Source: DASXVX01 sp036504075 (GTDB lineage Bacteria > Bacillota > Sulfobacillia > Symbiobacteriales > Symbiobacteriaceae). From it: a stretch of 64,000 bases of DNA. Below the pieces are notes generated by a model. The model had not been told where the DNA came from, did no database searches, and saw only the letters and a list, made by a program, of their open reading frames with translations. The number at the start of each line of letters is the position of its first letter. The first letter of the stretch is position 1. Below are positions 8,801 through 16,528 of this stretch, one piece after another. The position numbers and the translations under genes were made by a program. The stretch lies in the NCBI GenBank assembly GCA_036504075.1, contig DASXVX010000089.1, positions 35,278 through 99,277 on the forward strand, read 5' to 3'.

Positions 8801-9703
8801 ATGGATGAACTGAGCGAATTGAGGCGGCTCTACGACGAGAGAAACCTCCTGGATGCCTGGGTGCTCTATGGGAATCCCTCCGGAGAGTCTGCCGAATGGC
8901 ATCTGCTCGGGTCCTTGGTGGCGTGGCGGCTCAACATGATAGGGCCATCCCGTTCCGCAATTGAAAAGGCACTCGTCCTCAAACCGAAGGGAATGCTTAA
9001 GGCAAAGTGCCTTTTCCAGGCTGCGGAAATGGGCCGTTTGTGGGGCGACTACTGCCAAGCGGAGAGGAACTTCCGTCGCTGCCTGGACTTGCTCGCCCTG
9101 AATTCCGACGAAGGACAGATGCTTCTCGGCCCTTGTCTTTACAACCTTGCTCTCACGTTGGAGTCTCTCAAGAAGCCGAAGCAGGCTGTTGCGTTTTATC
9201 GGCAGGCATTGCATGAATTTCAGCGGCAAGAGTTGAACTCATATACCAGAATGTGCTGCCAGAATCTGGCATGGACTCTTGCCGAAACCGGCGAACTTGA
9301 CTCGGCCCACCAGATGCTAGACCTAGCCGCCCCGTTTTGCGACACCAATGAGGAACGTTGGCGGCAACAGATTGTTGCGGCATTCGTCCGCTACAAGGGA
9401 GACGACTTAGGCGGCGCGGTCGAACTGTGTTCCAGGGTTCAGCAAGACGCCTTGCGCTTCGAGGATCAATTCCCGACCGATGCCCTCATCTACCTCGCTG
9501 CGGTCCAAGCGGAAGTATTTCTGGCAGGAGGCAACTTGCCCTCTGCGGTGTTACTCTCCAAGCTGGCGTTGGACTTGGTATCCCGGCATGAAGGAACAAC
9601 GGACGCCCGCTGCTTTCACTATGTCATGCGGGTAGAGGCAAAGGTCCATACGGCACGTTCAGCCGTGCAGAAAAGGGAAGAAGGGAGAGGTGAACGTGCG
9701 TAA
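8801..9703 (+). CDS. TPR-repeat protein, probable peptide-responsive regulator
   Basis: A 300-residue, all-helical cytoplasmic protein with several TPR-like hairpins (for example LYNLALTLESLKKPKQAVAF and CQNLAWTLAETGELDSAHQM). There is no signal peptide, no N-terminal HTH and no catalytic motif. ATG 8801 follows a strong ribosome site; a longer frame begins at 8732 but overlaps the promoter. Its stop codon overlaps the start of a tiny exported peptide gene, the arrangement of Rap-Phr and other RRNPP peptide-signalling cassettes. As there is no HTH, a Rap-like role through protein contact is more likely than direct DNA binding. Function is inferred from layout only. Confidence 0.75.
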   Translation: MDELSELRRLYDERNLLDAWVLYGNPSGESAEWHLLGSLVAWRLNMIGPSRSAIEKALVLKPKGMLKAKCLFQAAEMGRLWGDYCQAERNFRRCLDLLALNSDEGQMLLGPCLYNLALTLESLKKPKQAVAFYRQALHEFQRQELNSYTRMCCQNLAWTLAETGELDSAHQMLDLAAPFCDTNEERWRQQIVAAFVRYKGDDLGGAVELCSRVQQDALRFEDQFPTDALIYLAAVQAEVFLAGGNLPSAVLLSKLALDLVSRHEGTTDARCFHYVMRVEAKVHTARSAVQKREEGRGERA

Positions 9704-9818
9704 GGTGGTCGCTCTGGTGGTGATGCTAGTAGTACTCGCCGTTTGCGGAGTTGCGTCTGCTCAGATTAACGGCGGCATCAATCCCATGTCAACGACTTTC
9801 ACCAAGACTTGGAAGTAA
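9696..9818 (+). CDS. Exported 40-residue pre-peptide (Phr-like signal candidate)
   Basis: GTG at 9696 (or 9690) follows GGGAGAGG and overlaps the TPR gene stop (9701-9703) in another frame. The product has a short basic start (RK), a hydrophobic core VVALVVMLVVLAVCGVA and a signal-peptidase-type site ASA before Q. That would leave an 18-residue mature peptide, QINGGINPMSTTFTKTWK. Pre-peptides of this kind are secreted, trimmed and re-imported to bind a TPR receptor. It is too short for routine gene callers. No homologue can be named. A strong terminator follows 30 bases later, so TPR gene plus peptide form a self-contained cassette. Confidence 0.7.
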   Translation: MRKVVALVVMLVVLAVCGVASAQINGGINPMSTTFTKTWK

Positions 9819-9849
9819 GACTCCGGTGGATATTATCGACCACTTAAGT

Positions 9850-9890
9850 CAAGAGGGGCTAGCAGCAAAGCTAGTCCCTCTTGGGTTTCA
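9850..9890 (+). terminator. Intrinsic terminator of the TPR/peptide operon
   Basis: CAAGAGGGGCTAGC pairs with GCTAGTCCCTCTTG around a short AGCAAA loop and is followed by GGGTTTCAT. The segment from here to 10117 has a GC-rich palindrome near 10074-10112 that could terminate the minus-strand lipoprotein gene; no gene is seen. Confidence 0.8.
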
Positions 9891-10117
9891 TCAAACTGAC
9901 GCTATTATGCGACGATCCGGGCCGGCCCCTGGCCCACTCGAAGCGGGGGGACCCGTTTAACCAGGAGACCCCTTTTCGGAATATTTACCACGGATGTCGG
10001 AACCCTTTAATCTATGTCTTGATCAGCGGTAAAAATGCCAATCTCCCCCCTCATCTACCGGCAGGCGCGCCAAGGCCCCGGCCCGCAGCCAGGCGGGGCG
10101 GGGCCTGCGGCGGCACG

Positions 10118-11002
10118 CTAGCGGGTAGGCGTGGGTACCGCCGTGCCGGGGGTCAGGGGCGAGATCGCACCACCAGGGGCCGGGGTGCCGGGGGCCGTGG
10201 TGCCGGGAATGGTCGGAGTGCCGAGTGGCGCCGTGGTGCCCGGGGTCGTGGTGCCTGGAGCCGGAGCCACGCCCGGTCCGGGGGCGGCCGGCACCCCGGC
10301 GGGTCCGGGAGCGCCACTGGCCCGCGGATTGCCGGAGACCACTGTGGCTGCACGATTCAGCCGGACGATGTCGTCCATGAAGTTGGTGGCCGGCTGGCCG
10401 CGCCGGACGGACATGGCGATTTCGCCAATGCGAACCCGGTCGGCCGGCGCGTTGAGGACGCGAATCTCCACCACCTTGGGACAGGCGGCCCGAATGCGGT
10501 CGATGGCCGTCGTGCCGCCACCGCCCGCGGGGGGAGCAACCGCGCGGGGGGCGTTCGCCGCACCGCCCACCCCGGTGGCAGGTGCGCCAGGCGTAGGCGA
10601 AACGCCGGTGGTGCCGGTGGCGCCGGTCGTCGGGCTCAGGGGCTTGTCGTCCTGGAGGGGCAGCGCCACAAGGGCGACGTTACCGATGATGATACCGTTG
10701 GCCGTGACTTCCGTCCGACCCGCCGCGCCGGCCCCGGTGGTCGTGCCGCCCGCTCCGCCGACGGTGCCGGGCGCAGTGCCGCCCCGCATCCCAGGTGCGC
10801 CGCCCGCCCCGTAATAGCCGGGTTCCGGCGTGTTGCCCAGGGCGACGGCGCAGGCGTCGGCATCGCCGGTGGTGGAGCCGATTGCAGTCCCCGGGGCCGT
10901 GCCCGGCGCCGGGCTCCGCTGCGGGGCCCGGGCGGCGCAGCCGCAGGCCAGGACTGTCGTGGCCGCGGTGATCCCAATCCACTTTAATGTTGACCGCTTC
11001 AC
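10118..11002 (-). CDS. YhcN/YlaJ-like sporulation lipoprotein with Pro/Thr/Gly-rich arms
   Basis: GTG at 11002 follows AAAGGAGAT and gives 294 residues. The start has a lipoprotein signal (KWIGITAATTVLACGC, lipid Cys at about residue 20). A conserved core (ANGIIIGNVALVALPL, then IDRIRAACPKVVEIRVLNAP and the AMSVRRG stretch) resembles the YhcN/YlaJ family of spore lipoproteins. It is flanked by long low-complexity P/T/G/A-rich segments, especially in the last 80 residues (repeated PGTTAP-type units), which would be extended and flexible. Assignment to the family is by motif resemblance. Confidence 0.6.
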   Translation of the reverse strand: MKRSTLKWIGITAATTVLACGCAARAPQRSPAPGTAPGTAIGSTTGDADACAVALGNTPEPGYYGAGGAPGMRGGTAPGTVGGAGGTTTGAGAAGRTEVTANGIIIGNVALVALPLQDDKPLSPTTGATGTTGVSPTPGAPATGVGGAANAPRAVAPPAGGGGTTAIDRIRAACPKVVEIRVLNAPADRVRIGEIAMSVRRGQPATNFMDDIVRLNRAATVVSGNPRASGAPGPAGVPAAPGPGVAPAPGTTTPGTTAPLGTPTIPGTTAPGTPAPGGAISPLTPGTAVPTPTR

Positions 11003-11102
11003 TGGTGAGATCTCCTTTCTGTCGCAGTCCGCCCGGAAGGACGAGGGTTTTCCCTTCCCGCGGCCGCATCTCTAGCGGTAGTCTCACCAGCGCCAATTCC
11101 GC

Positions 11103-13976
11103 CTATGCCTCTTCTTCCGACCCCCGCGCCACCGGCATCGGACGACCGAAGAGCAGGAGCCGCCGCAGCGCCACCGCTACCTCGCCGCAGCCCGCCAGCG
11201 CCAGCACAATCACCCAGTCTCTGAATCCCAGTTGGGTCGTGTTGAAAATGGACGACAGAGGCGGCCAGTAGATCGCGCCCAAAAGCGCCGCCACGGAACT
11301 GGCCACCGCACCCACAAGCCAGACGTTGCCGAAGAGGCCGGTTTCAAAAATCGTCCGCCGCTCCGAGCGGCAGTCGAACACGTGAATCAACTGGGCGCTC
11401 ACCAGCGTGGCAAGGGCCATGGTCCGGGCCTGCCCGAGGATGACCGGGTCGGTAAACGGATGGCTGCCCGGCGTCCGGACGGCCACCAGCATCGCCCAGA
11501 GGAACGCCGCCAGCGTCGAAATCCCGATCAGGATGCCCCGCCCGAGAATTTTGATGCCCAGCCGGCGGGCGAAGACGCCCTCGTCCGGCCGCCGCGGCGG
11601 GCGCCGCATCACGTCCGGGTCCGACGGGTCTACACCCAGCGCCATGGCCGGCAAGCCGTCGGTCACCAGGTTGATAAACAGAATCTGGATGGGCAGCAGC
11701 GGCAGCGGCAGCCGCATGATGGCGGCCAGGAACATCGTCAGCACTTCGCCGGTGTTGCAGGAGAGCAGGTAGCGGATAAACTTGCGGATGTTGTCGTAAA
11801 TGCCCCGCCCTTCCTCCACCGCCGCCACGATGGTGGCAAAGTTGTCGTCGGAGAGGACCATGGCCGAAGCCTCTTTGGTCACGTCGGTGCCGGTGCGGCC
11901 CATGGCGATGCCAATGTCCGCCTCTTTGACCGCCGGAGCGTCGTTCACCCCGTCGCCGGTCATGGCGACGATTTCGCCGTTGGCTTTGAACGCCCGGACC
12001 ACCCGGAGTTTGTGCTGGGGCGAGACCCGGGCGAAGACCCGGGCGGTCTTCACGGCTTCCACCAGCGCCTCGTCCGACATGGCGTCCAGGTCGCGGCCGG
12101 TAATCGCCTTTCCGTCGGCGCCGGCGATGGCGAGTTCCCGGGCGACGGCCCAGGCGGTGGCCGGGTGGTCGCCGGTGATCATCACCGTGCGGATGCCGGC
12201 CCGGGCCGCCGACTGGACGGCCTTGCGGACTTCGGGGCGGGGCGGGTCGATCATGCCGAAGAGGCCCAGGAAGACCAGGTCGCGCTCCCACGCCGCCGCC
12301 GCCTGGTCGGGGTTGGTCGCGGCCTCGGCCAGCCGCCCCTCGCTGGATTCCGGCAGCGACCGGCAGGCCACGGCCAGCACCCGGAGCGCCTGATCGGCCA
12401 TCCGCTCGTTTTCCGCCAGGATTCGCTGTTTCAGTTCGGCCGTCAGCGGCTGGACCTGGCCATCCAGCATGACGTGGGTCGAAATCTCCAGCACGGTGTC
12501 GGGGGCGCCTTTCAGGTGCAGCATGGGCCCGCCGGCCTCGGACCGTGCGACCACGGACATCCGCCGCCGCTCCGACTCGAACGGGATCTCCAGAAGTCGG
12601 GCGTGGGACTGGGCCAGCTTGTCGGTCCGGTAGCCGGCCTTGGCCGCCGCAACAACCAACGCGCCTTCCGTGGGGTCGCCCTGCACGGTCCAGCCGGCCT
12701 TGGGCACGCCGGCGATCCGCTTGAGCGTCAGCGAGCGCTGCCCGGCGCTGGATTGGGTCAGCCGGGCGTTGGCGCAGAGTGCGGCGCTCTGGAGCGCCTG
12801 GGAGAGTGCGGGCGACTCCAGCGGCCGGACGGAGGCTCCCTGCAGGAGAAAATCGCCGGAGGGCCGGTAGCCGTCGCCGGTCACGTCGTACCGGACGCCG
12901 CCGGCCCAGGTGGCCCGGACCATCATCTCGTTTTTCGTCAGGGTCCCGGTCTTATCCGAGCAGATGACGGTGGCACAGCCCAGCGTCTCCACCGCCTGGA
13001 GCTTGCGGACGATGGCGTTCCGCTTGATCATCCGCTGCACGCCGATCGCCAGGGCGACGGTCACGATCGCCGGCAGCCCTTCCGGAATCGCCGCCACCGC
13101 CAGGGAGACGCCGGCCAGGAAGAGCCGGGTCACTTCGGGCCCGGTCAGGTGGCGGGCGGTCAGGAGACCGACCCCGACCACCAGGGCGCAGACCAGGAGG
13201 CAGCCCAGCACCAGCCACTTGCCCAGTTGCTCCAGCCGGCGCTGCAGGGGCGTCTCCTCATCCGCCACCTCCTGCATCAGGCCGGCGATGCGGCCCATCT
13301 CGGTGGACATGCCGGTCTGCACGATCACGGCGGTCGCCCGGCCCCGGGTGACCGTGGTGCCCATGTAGACCATGTTGCGCCGGTCGCCGAGGCCGGCATC
13401 CTCCTCGCCGGACCAGGCCGGATTCTTGCGGACTGGCAGCGACTCGCCGGTCAGCGCCGCCTCCTCCACCTCCAGGCCGGTGGTCTCCAGCAGACGCCCG
13501 TCGGCCGGCAGTTTGTCGCCGGCTTCGAGCAGGAGGATGTCGCCGGGCACCACGGCGGCCGCCGGCACCTGCGTCTCCTCGCCGTCCCGGCGGAGGCGGG
13601 CGGTGGGCGCCGTAAGCTGCCGCAGCGCCTCCAGCGACTGCTCCGCCCGGTACTCCTGCAGGAAGCCCAGGACCGCGTTGATGATGACGATGACGACGAT
13701 GGTGATCGCGTCCGCCGTCTCGCCCATGCCGTAGCTGATGGCCGTCGCGGCCAGCAGGACCAGGACCATGAAGTCCTGAAACTGGGCGATGACCATGCGC
13801 CAACAGGGCACCCGTTCGGCAGCCGCCAGTTGGTTGGGCCCGAACTCTTCCAGGCGCCGGGCGCACTCCCGGGCGGAAAGGCCGTGGGGCGGGGCCACGG
13901 CCAGCATCTCCGTTATGTCGCCCATCGGCGTCAGATGCCAGGGAACAGCCGTTCTCGCTTTCGGGGGACTGGACAC
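11103..13976 (-). CDS. Cation-translocating P-type ATPase (Ca2+-ATPase, P2A type)
   Basis: A 957-residue pump. It has the N-terminal cation ATPase domain (LSARECARRLEEFGPNQL), the phosphorylation motif DKTGTLTKNEMMV, and the hinge TGDGVNDAPAVKEADIG. The membrane motif AAIPEGLPAIVTVALA and the C-terminal LFINLVTDGLPAMALG helices match SERCA-like bacterial Ca2+ pumps, which export or sequester Ca2+ or Mn2+. It is transcribed alone, 100 bases downstream of the lipoprotein start and divergent from the metallophosphoesterase. Substrate is inferred from family motifs. Confidence 0.92.
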   Translation of the reverse strand: MSSPPKARTAVPWHLTPMGDITEMLAVAPPHGLSARECARRLEEFGPNQLAAAERVPCWRMVIAQFQDFMVLVLLAATAISYGMGETADAITIVVIVIINAVLGFLQEYRAEQSLEALRQLTAPTARLRRDGEETQVPAAAVVPGDILLLEAGDKLPADGRLLETTGLEVEEAALTGESLPVRKNPAWSGEEDAGLGDRRNMVYMGTTVTRGRATAVIVQTGMSTEMGRIAGLMQEVADEETPLQRRLEQLGKWLVLGCLLVCALVVGVGLLTARHLTGPEVTRLFLAGVSLAVAAIPEGLPAIVTVALAIGVQRMIKRNAIVRKLQAVETLGCATVICSDKTGTLTKNEMMVRATWAGGVRYDVTGDGYRPSGDFLLQGASVRPLESPALSQALQSAALCANARLTQSSAGQRSLTLKRIAGVPKAGWTVQGDPTEGALVVAAAKAGYRTDKLAQSHARLLEIPFESERRRMSVVARSEAGGPMLHLKGAPDTVLEISTHVMLDGQVQPLTAELKQRILAENERMADQALRVLAVACRSLPESSEGRLAEAATNPDQAAAAWERDLVFLGLFGMIDPPRPEVRKAVQSAARAGIRTVMITGDHPATAWAVARELAIAGADGKAITGRDLDAMSDEALVEAVKTARVFARVSPQHKLRVVRAFKANGEIVAMTGDGVNDAPAVKEADIGIAMGRTGTDVTKEASAMVLSDDNFATIVAAVEEGRGIYDNIRKFIRYLLSCNTGEVLTMFLAAIMRLPLPLLPIQILFINLVTDGLPAMALGVDPSDPDVMRRPPRRPDEGVFARRLGIKILGRGILIGISTLAAFLWAMLVAVRTPGSHPFTDPVILGQARTMALATLVSAQLIHVFDCRSERRTIFETGLFGNVWLVGAVASSVAALLGAIYWPPLSSIFNTTQLGFRDWVIVLALAGCGEVAVALRRLLLFGRPMPVARGSEEEA

Positions 13977-14185
13977 GGGGCAATCACCTCGGTAAAATCC
14001 CGGCCGGGACAGGCACAGAAACCGGCCCGGTCGCGTAAGTCTTGTACAGCCAACGATACTCGCCGGGCGACAAGCTTAGACCGCGATTTGTCGAGGGATG
14101 GCCCCCAAGCCCACACACCAGGGAATTCCGAATCGGTCAGCGAAACATATGTCTGCCCTATCCCCGGAGTATCCCTGGAGGAACG

Positions 14186-15352
14186 ATGAGCGTAATATTC
14201 GTCGCAATTGCCATCGTGTTCGTGTCTCTATATGGTTTGCTTTGCTACTATGTCGGCTTAAGGGGAAGGCAGTCACTGCTCCGTGCCGCCGGCCGGGCAA
14301 GCGTCGCCGTCTATTGGACCGGGTTCTGGTTCGTCGCGCTCTCGTCTGTCCTCGCGTTGATCGTGGGAAAACTGCTCCCGCCGTTCTTTCATGACGTCCT
14401 CGCGTGGATTGGCGCGTACTGGGAGGCCGTCCTGATCTACGTCCCGCTCATCCTGGCCTCCATTGACTTGATTCGGGCGGCTGACCGGCGGCTGCATTTT
14501 CTGCCGACCCGGATCAGTCAGGGCAAGCAGTCGGCGCTCTATGCGGGCGCTGGTGCATTCGTCATCATCGCGTCCATTCTGGTGTACGGCACCTGGAATG
14601 CGCTCCACCCACGGGTTACGCATTACGACGTGACCATTCAGAAGCCGGCGGGCGCACTGAAGAACCTGCGCATTCTCATGGCGGCCGATCTGCATCTCGG
14701 CACGATCGTAGGGCAGAACCGCCTGGATCAGATGGTGTCCACCATGAACGGACTGAATCCGGACCTGATTCTCCTGCCGGGCGACATCCTGGACGACGAC
14801 AGCGGTCGGATCTTTGCCGAGCCCGGCGTCGGCGATGGTTTCCAGCGTTTGCATGCGAAGTTCGGGGTCTATGCCGTTCCGGGCAACCACGAGTACATCT
14901 CCGGCCGCAACGAAGAGGCGGCCAAGCTCTTGACGGCGAGTGGCGTTGCCGTATTGACGGACCGGTATGTGAAAATCGCTGACAGCTTCTATGTTGCCGG
15001 ACGGGATGACCTGTCCACCAGGCAATCCGGGGGCAGGCCACGGCCGCCGCTGGCGACGGTCCTGCAGGGCGTCGACCGGGCCCTCCCGGTGATTTTGCTG
15101 GACCATCAGCCGTCGAACCTGGGGGAGGCTCTGGCGGCTGGGGTTGACCTGCAGGTTTCGGGGCATACCCATCGGGGGCAGCTGTTCCCGTTCCAATACC
15201 TGACCCGCAGGATCTATGAGGTAGATTGGGGCTATTTGAAAAAGGGCCCCATGAATGTGGTGGTCACCTGCGGCTACGGCACGTGGGGACCGCCCATCCG
15301 GATCGGCAACCACCCGGAGATCGTCGTCATCGATGTGCAGTTCGTGCCGTAG
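14186..15352 (+). CDS. Membrane-anchored metallophosphoesterase (YkuE-like)
   Basis: ATG 14186 after CTGGAGGAA gives 388 residues. Four hydrophobic segments occupy about the first 150 residues. The phosphoesterase domain follows with the metal motifs ADLHLG (D-x-H), PGDILDD (GD-x2-D), GNHEY (GNHE) and SGHTHRGQLFPF (GH-x-H). The order and spacing match calcineurin-like phosphoesterases of the YkuE type, which act on lipid or other phosphoesters at the membrane. Substrate unknown. Confidence 0.88.
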   Translation: MSVIFVAIAIVFVSLYGLLCYYVGLRGRQSLLRAAGRASVAVYWTGFWFVALSSVLALIVGKLLPPFFHDVLAWIGAYWEAVLIYVPLILASIDLIRAADRRLHFLPTRISQGKQSALYAGAGAFVIIASILVYGTWNALHPRVTHYDVTIQKPAGALKNLRILMAADLHLGTIVGQNRLDQMVSTMNGLNPDLILLPGDILDDDSGRIFAEPGVGDGFQRLHAKFGVYAVPGNHEYISGRNEEAAKLLTASGVAVLTDRYVKIADSFYVAGRDDLSTRQSGGRPRPPLATVLQGVDRALPVILLDHQPSNLGEALAAGVDLQVSGHTHRGQLFPFQYLTRRIYEVDWGYLKKGPMNVVVTCGYGTWGPPIRIGNHPEIVVIDVQFVP

Positions 15353-15760
15353 CCGGTCGGGGTGCGGGGACGGGCTCGTCGTCGTCGTTGCCGCCGCCGC
15401 AGGCTTCATCCGGATAGTCACCTCCTCGCCCCTGGCGAGGGGGTTTTCGTTTGCCTCGCCCCGTCCTGAGCAGTTCGCCGAGGGGGGCTCGTCGTCGCTT
15501 CTCTTCGGTCGTCGTTTCTGCTCGTTGGTTCTCGTTTCTGCTTGTTGGTTCTCGTCGTTGGTCGCAGGTCGTCTTCGGGGGGCTTGAGCACAAGCGGATC
15601 CTGGTCGCCGCTCGTTGCCCGCAAAGACCCGTGGCTGTTGGCCTTCTGTGCTGTCGGGTCAACCATGGCGCAACCAGGTATCACGCAATGCGCAGATTCT
15701 CGTCGGTACTTGTTGGTTGCCGTCGCTCGCCATCGGATGCCGCGGGTTGCTCCCGGTTGC

Positions 15761-15830
15761 TCTGGTTGGCCCTGGTTGGCCCTGGTTGGCCCTGGTTGGA
15801 CCTGGTTGGCCCTGGTTGGACCTGGTTGGA
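15761..15830. repeat. Seven tandem 10-bp repeats
   Basis: Seven in-phase decamers of consensus CCTGGTTGGM (M is C or A) with one variant at the 5' end. The unit equals about one helical turn. It is G/T-rich on one strand, unlike the surrounding GC-rich coding DNA. Confidence 0.9.
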
Positions 15831-15884
15831 CCCGGGGCGGCGTCGGCGATGCGAAGTCGATACACATTGATTATGTACCACATA

Positions 15885-15913
15885 TTGACAAGTAACTGCA
15901 AACCATTTATTCT
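15885..15913 (+). promoter_or_regulatory. Strong sigma-A-type promoter
   Basis: A perfect TTGACA (15885-15890) and TATTCT (15908-15913) with a 17-base spacer, placed 40 bases before the GTG start of the next gene. Confidence 0.75.
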
Positions 15914-15951
15914 AGTAATTGTTATCTACATACGATAAGGAGTGGGCGGAA

Positions 15952-16458
15952 GTGGGAGATGAGAATCGGGGCCGGGCGGTGACAGGGGTTAGCTTCCAGC
16001 GGGTTTTGAAGAGCTATAACGTCGCCGGCGGCGCACGGCGGGATGAGGCCAAAATGACCGTTTCGCCGACCGGCGCCATTCGGAGCAACACGGAAGGCAA
16101 GCAGATCGCGGTCAACTTTGCCAAGGTGCAGGGCCAGAATCCGGACGACTTCCAGTTTGGCTTCGGCGGCAACGTGGCTGCCGGTCAGCTGGCCCTGTAT
16201 GCGCCGAAGCCGGGCGATACCGGACTTATGAAGGTCTCTATCTATAAGCACGCGATCGGCTGCCATGCCGGGGCCGCGTTCAAGGAGTTCCCCCAGCTGC
16301 GCCCGACCACCACGGTGGACTGCCATGTTGAGGAGTCGACGGATGCGGACGGGGTTCCCTGCCTGGTCGTGCACGTGCTGGCCGGTGCGCCGACCCGTGC
16401 GGTCAAGCGCAAGAAGAAGGGTGAGGCCGCTGCTCAGGGTGCTGAGAAAAAGGCGTAA
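15952..16458 (+). CDS. Uncharacterised soluble protein
   Basis: GTG at 15952 is preceded by AAGGAG at optimal spacing and gives 168 residues. The sequence is soluble with no signal peptide and looks beta-rich in its first 140 residues (alternating polar and hydrophobic stretches such as KQIAVNFAKVQ and MKVSIYKHAIG). The tail is Lys/Ala-rich (KRKKKGEAAAQ). I do not recognise the family. It has its own strong promoter and terminator, so it is a single-gene unit, likely well expressed. Confidence 0.7.
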   Translation: MGDENRGRAVTGVSFQRVLKSYNVAGGARRDEAKMTVSPTGAIRSNTEGKQIAVNFAKVQGQNPDDFQFGFGGNVAAGQLALYAPKPGDTGLMKVSIYKHAIGCHAGAAFKEFPQLRPTTTVDCHVEESTDADGVPCLVVHVLAGAPTRAVKRKKKGEAAAQGAEKKA

Positions 16459-16462
16459 GGCA

Positions 16463-16498
16463 AAGCGGCGCACTCCTGTCTCGGGGTGCGCCGCTTTT
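16463..16498. terminator. Bidirectional terminator
   Basis: AAGCGGCGCACTC pairs with GGGTGCGCCGCTT and is followed by TTGC on the plus strand. It serves the orphan gene and, on the other strand, could end the STAND gene transcript. Confidence 0.75.
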
Positions 16499-16528
16499 GC
16501 AGACCGCCCGCCTGGTGGGCGGCGGTGG

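Larger units (their letters stand above)
15353..15951. other. Gene-free repeat-rich intergenic region
   Basis: About 600 bases without a credible gene. It holds degenerate TCGTCGTCGT and TTGGTTCTCGT repeats (15370-15590), a decamer array at 15761-15830, and an AT-rich promoter at 15885-15913. The open frames crossing it are products of the repeats. Confidence 0.7.

Noticed and set aside
11232..14189. 985-codon plus-strand open frame
   Set aside because: Shadow of the P-type ATPase gene, whose minus-strand frame has all P-type motifs.
15451..15901. Several overlapping open frames with repetitive Pro/Gly/Gln or Trp/Leu products
   Set aside because: They are produced by the tandem decamer repeats and run in all frames.
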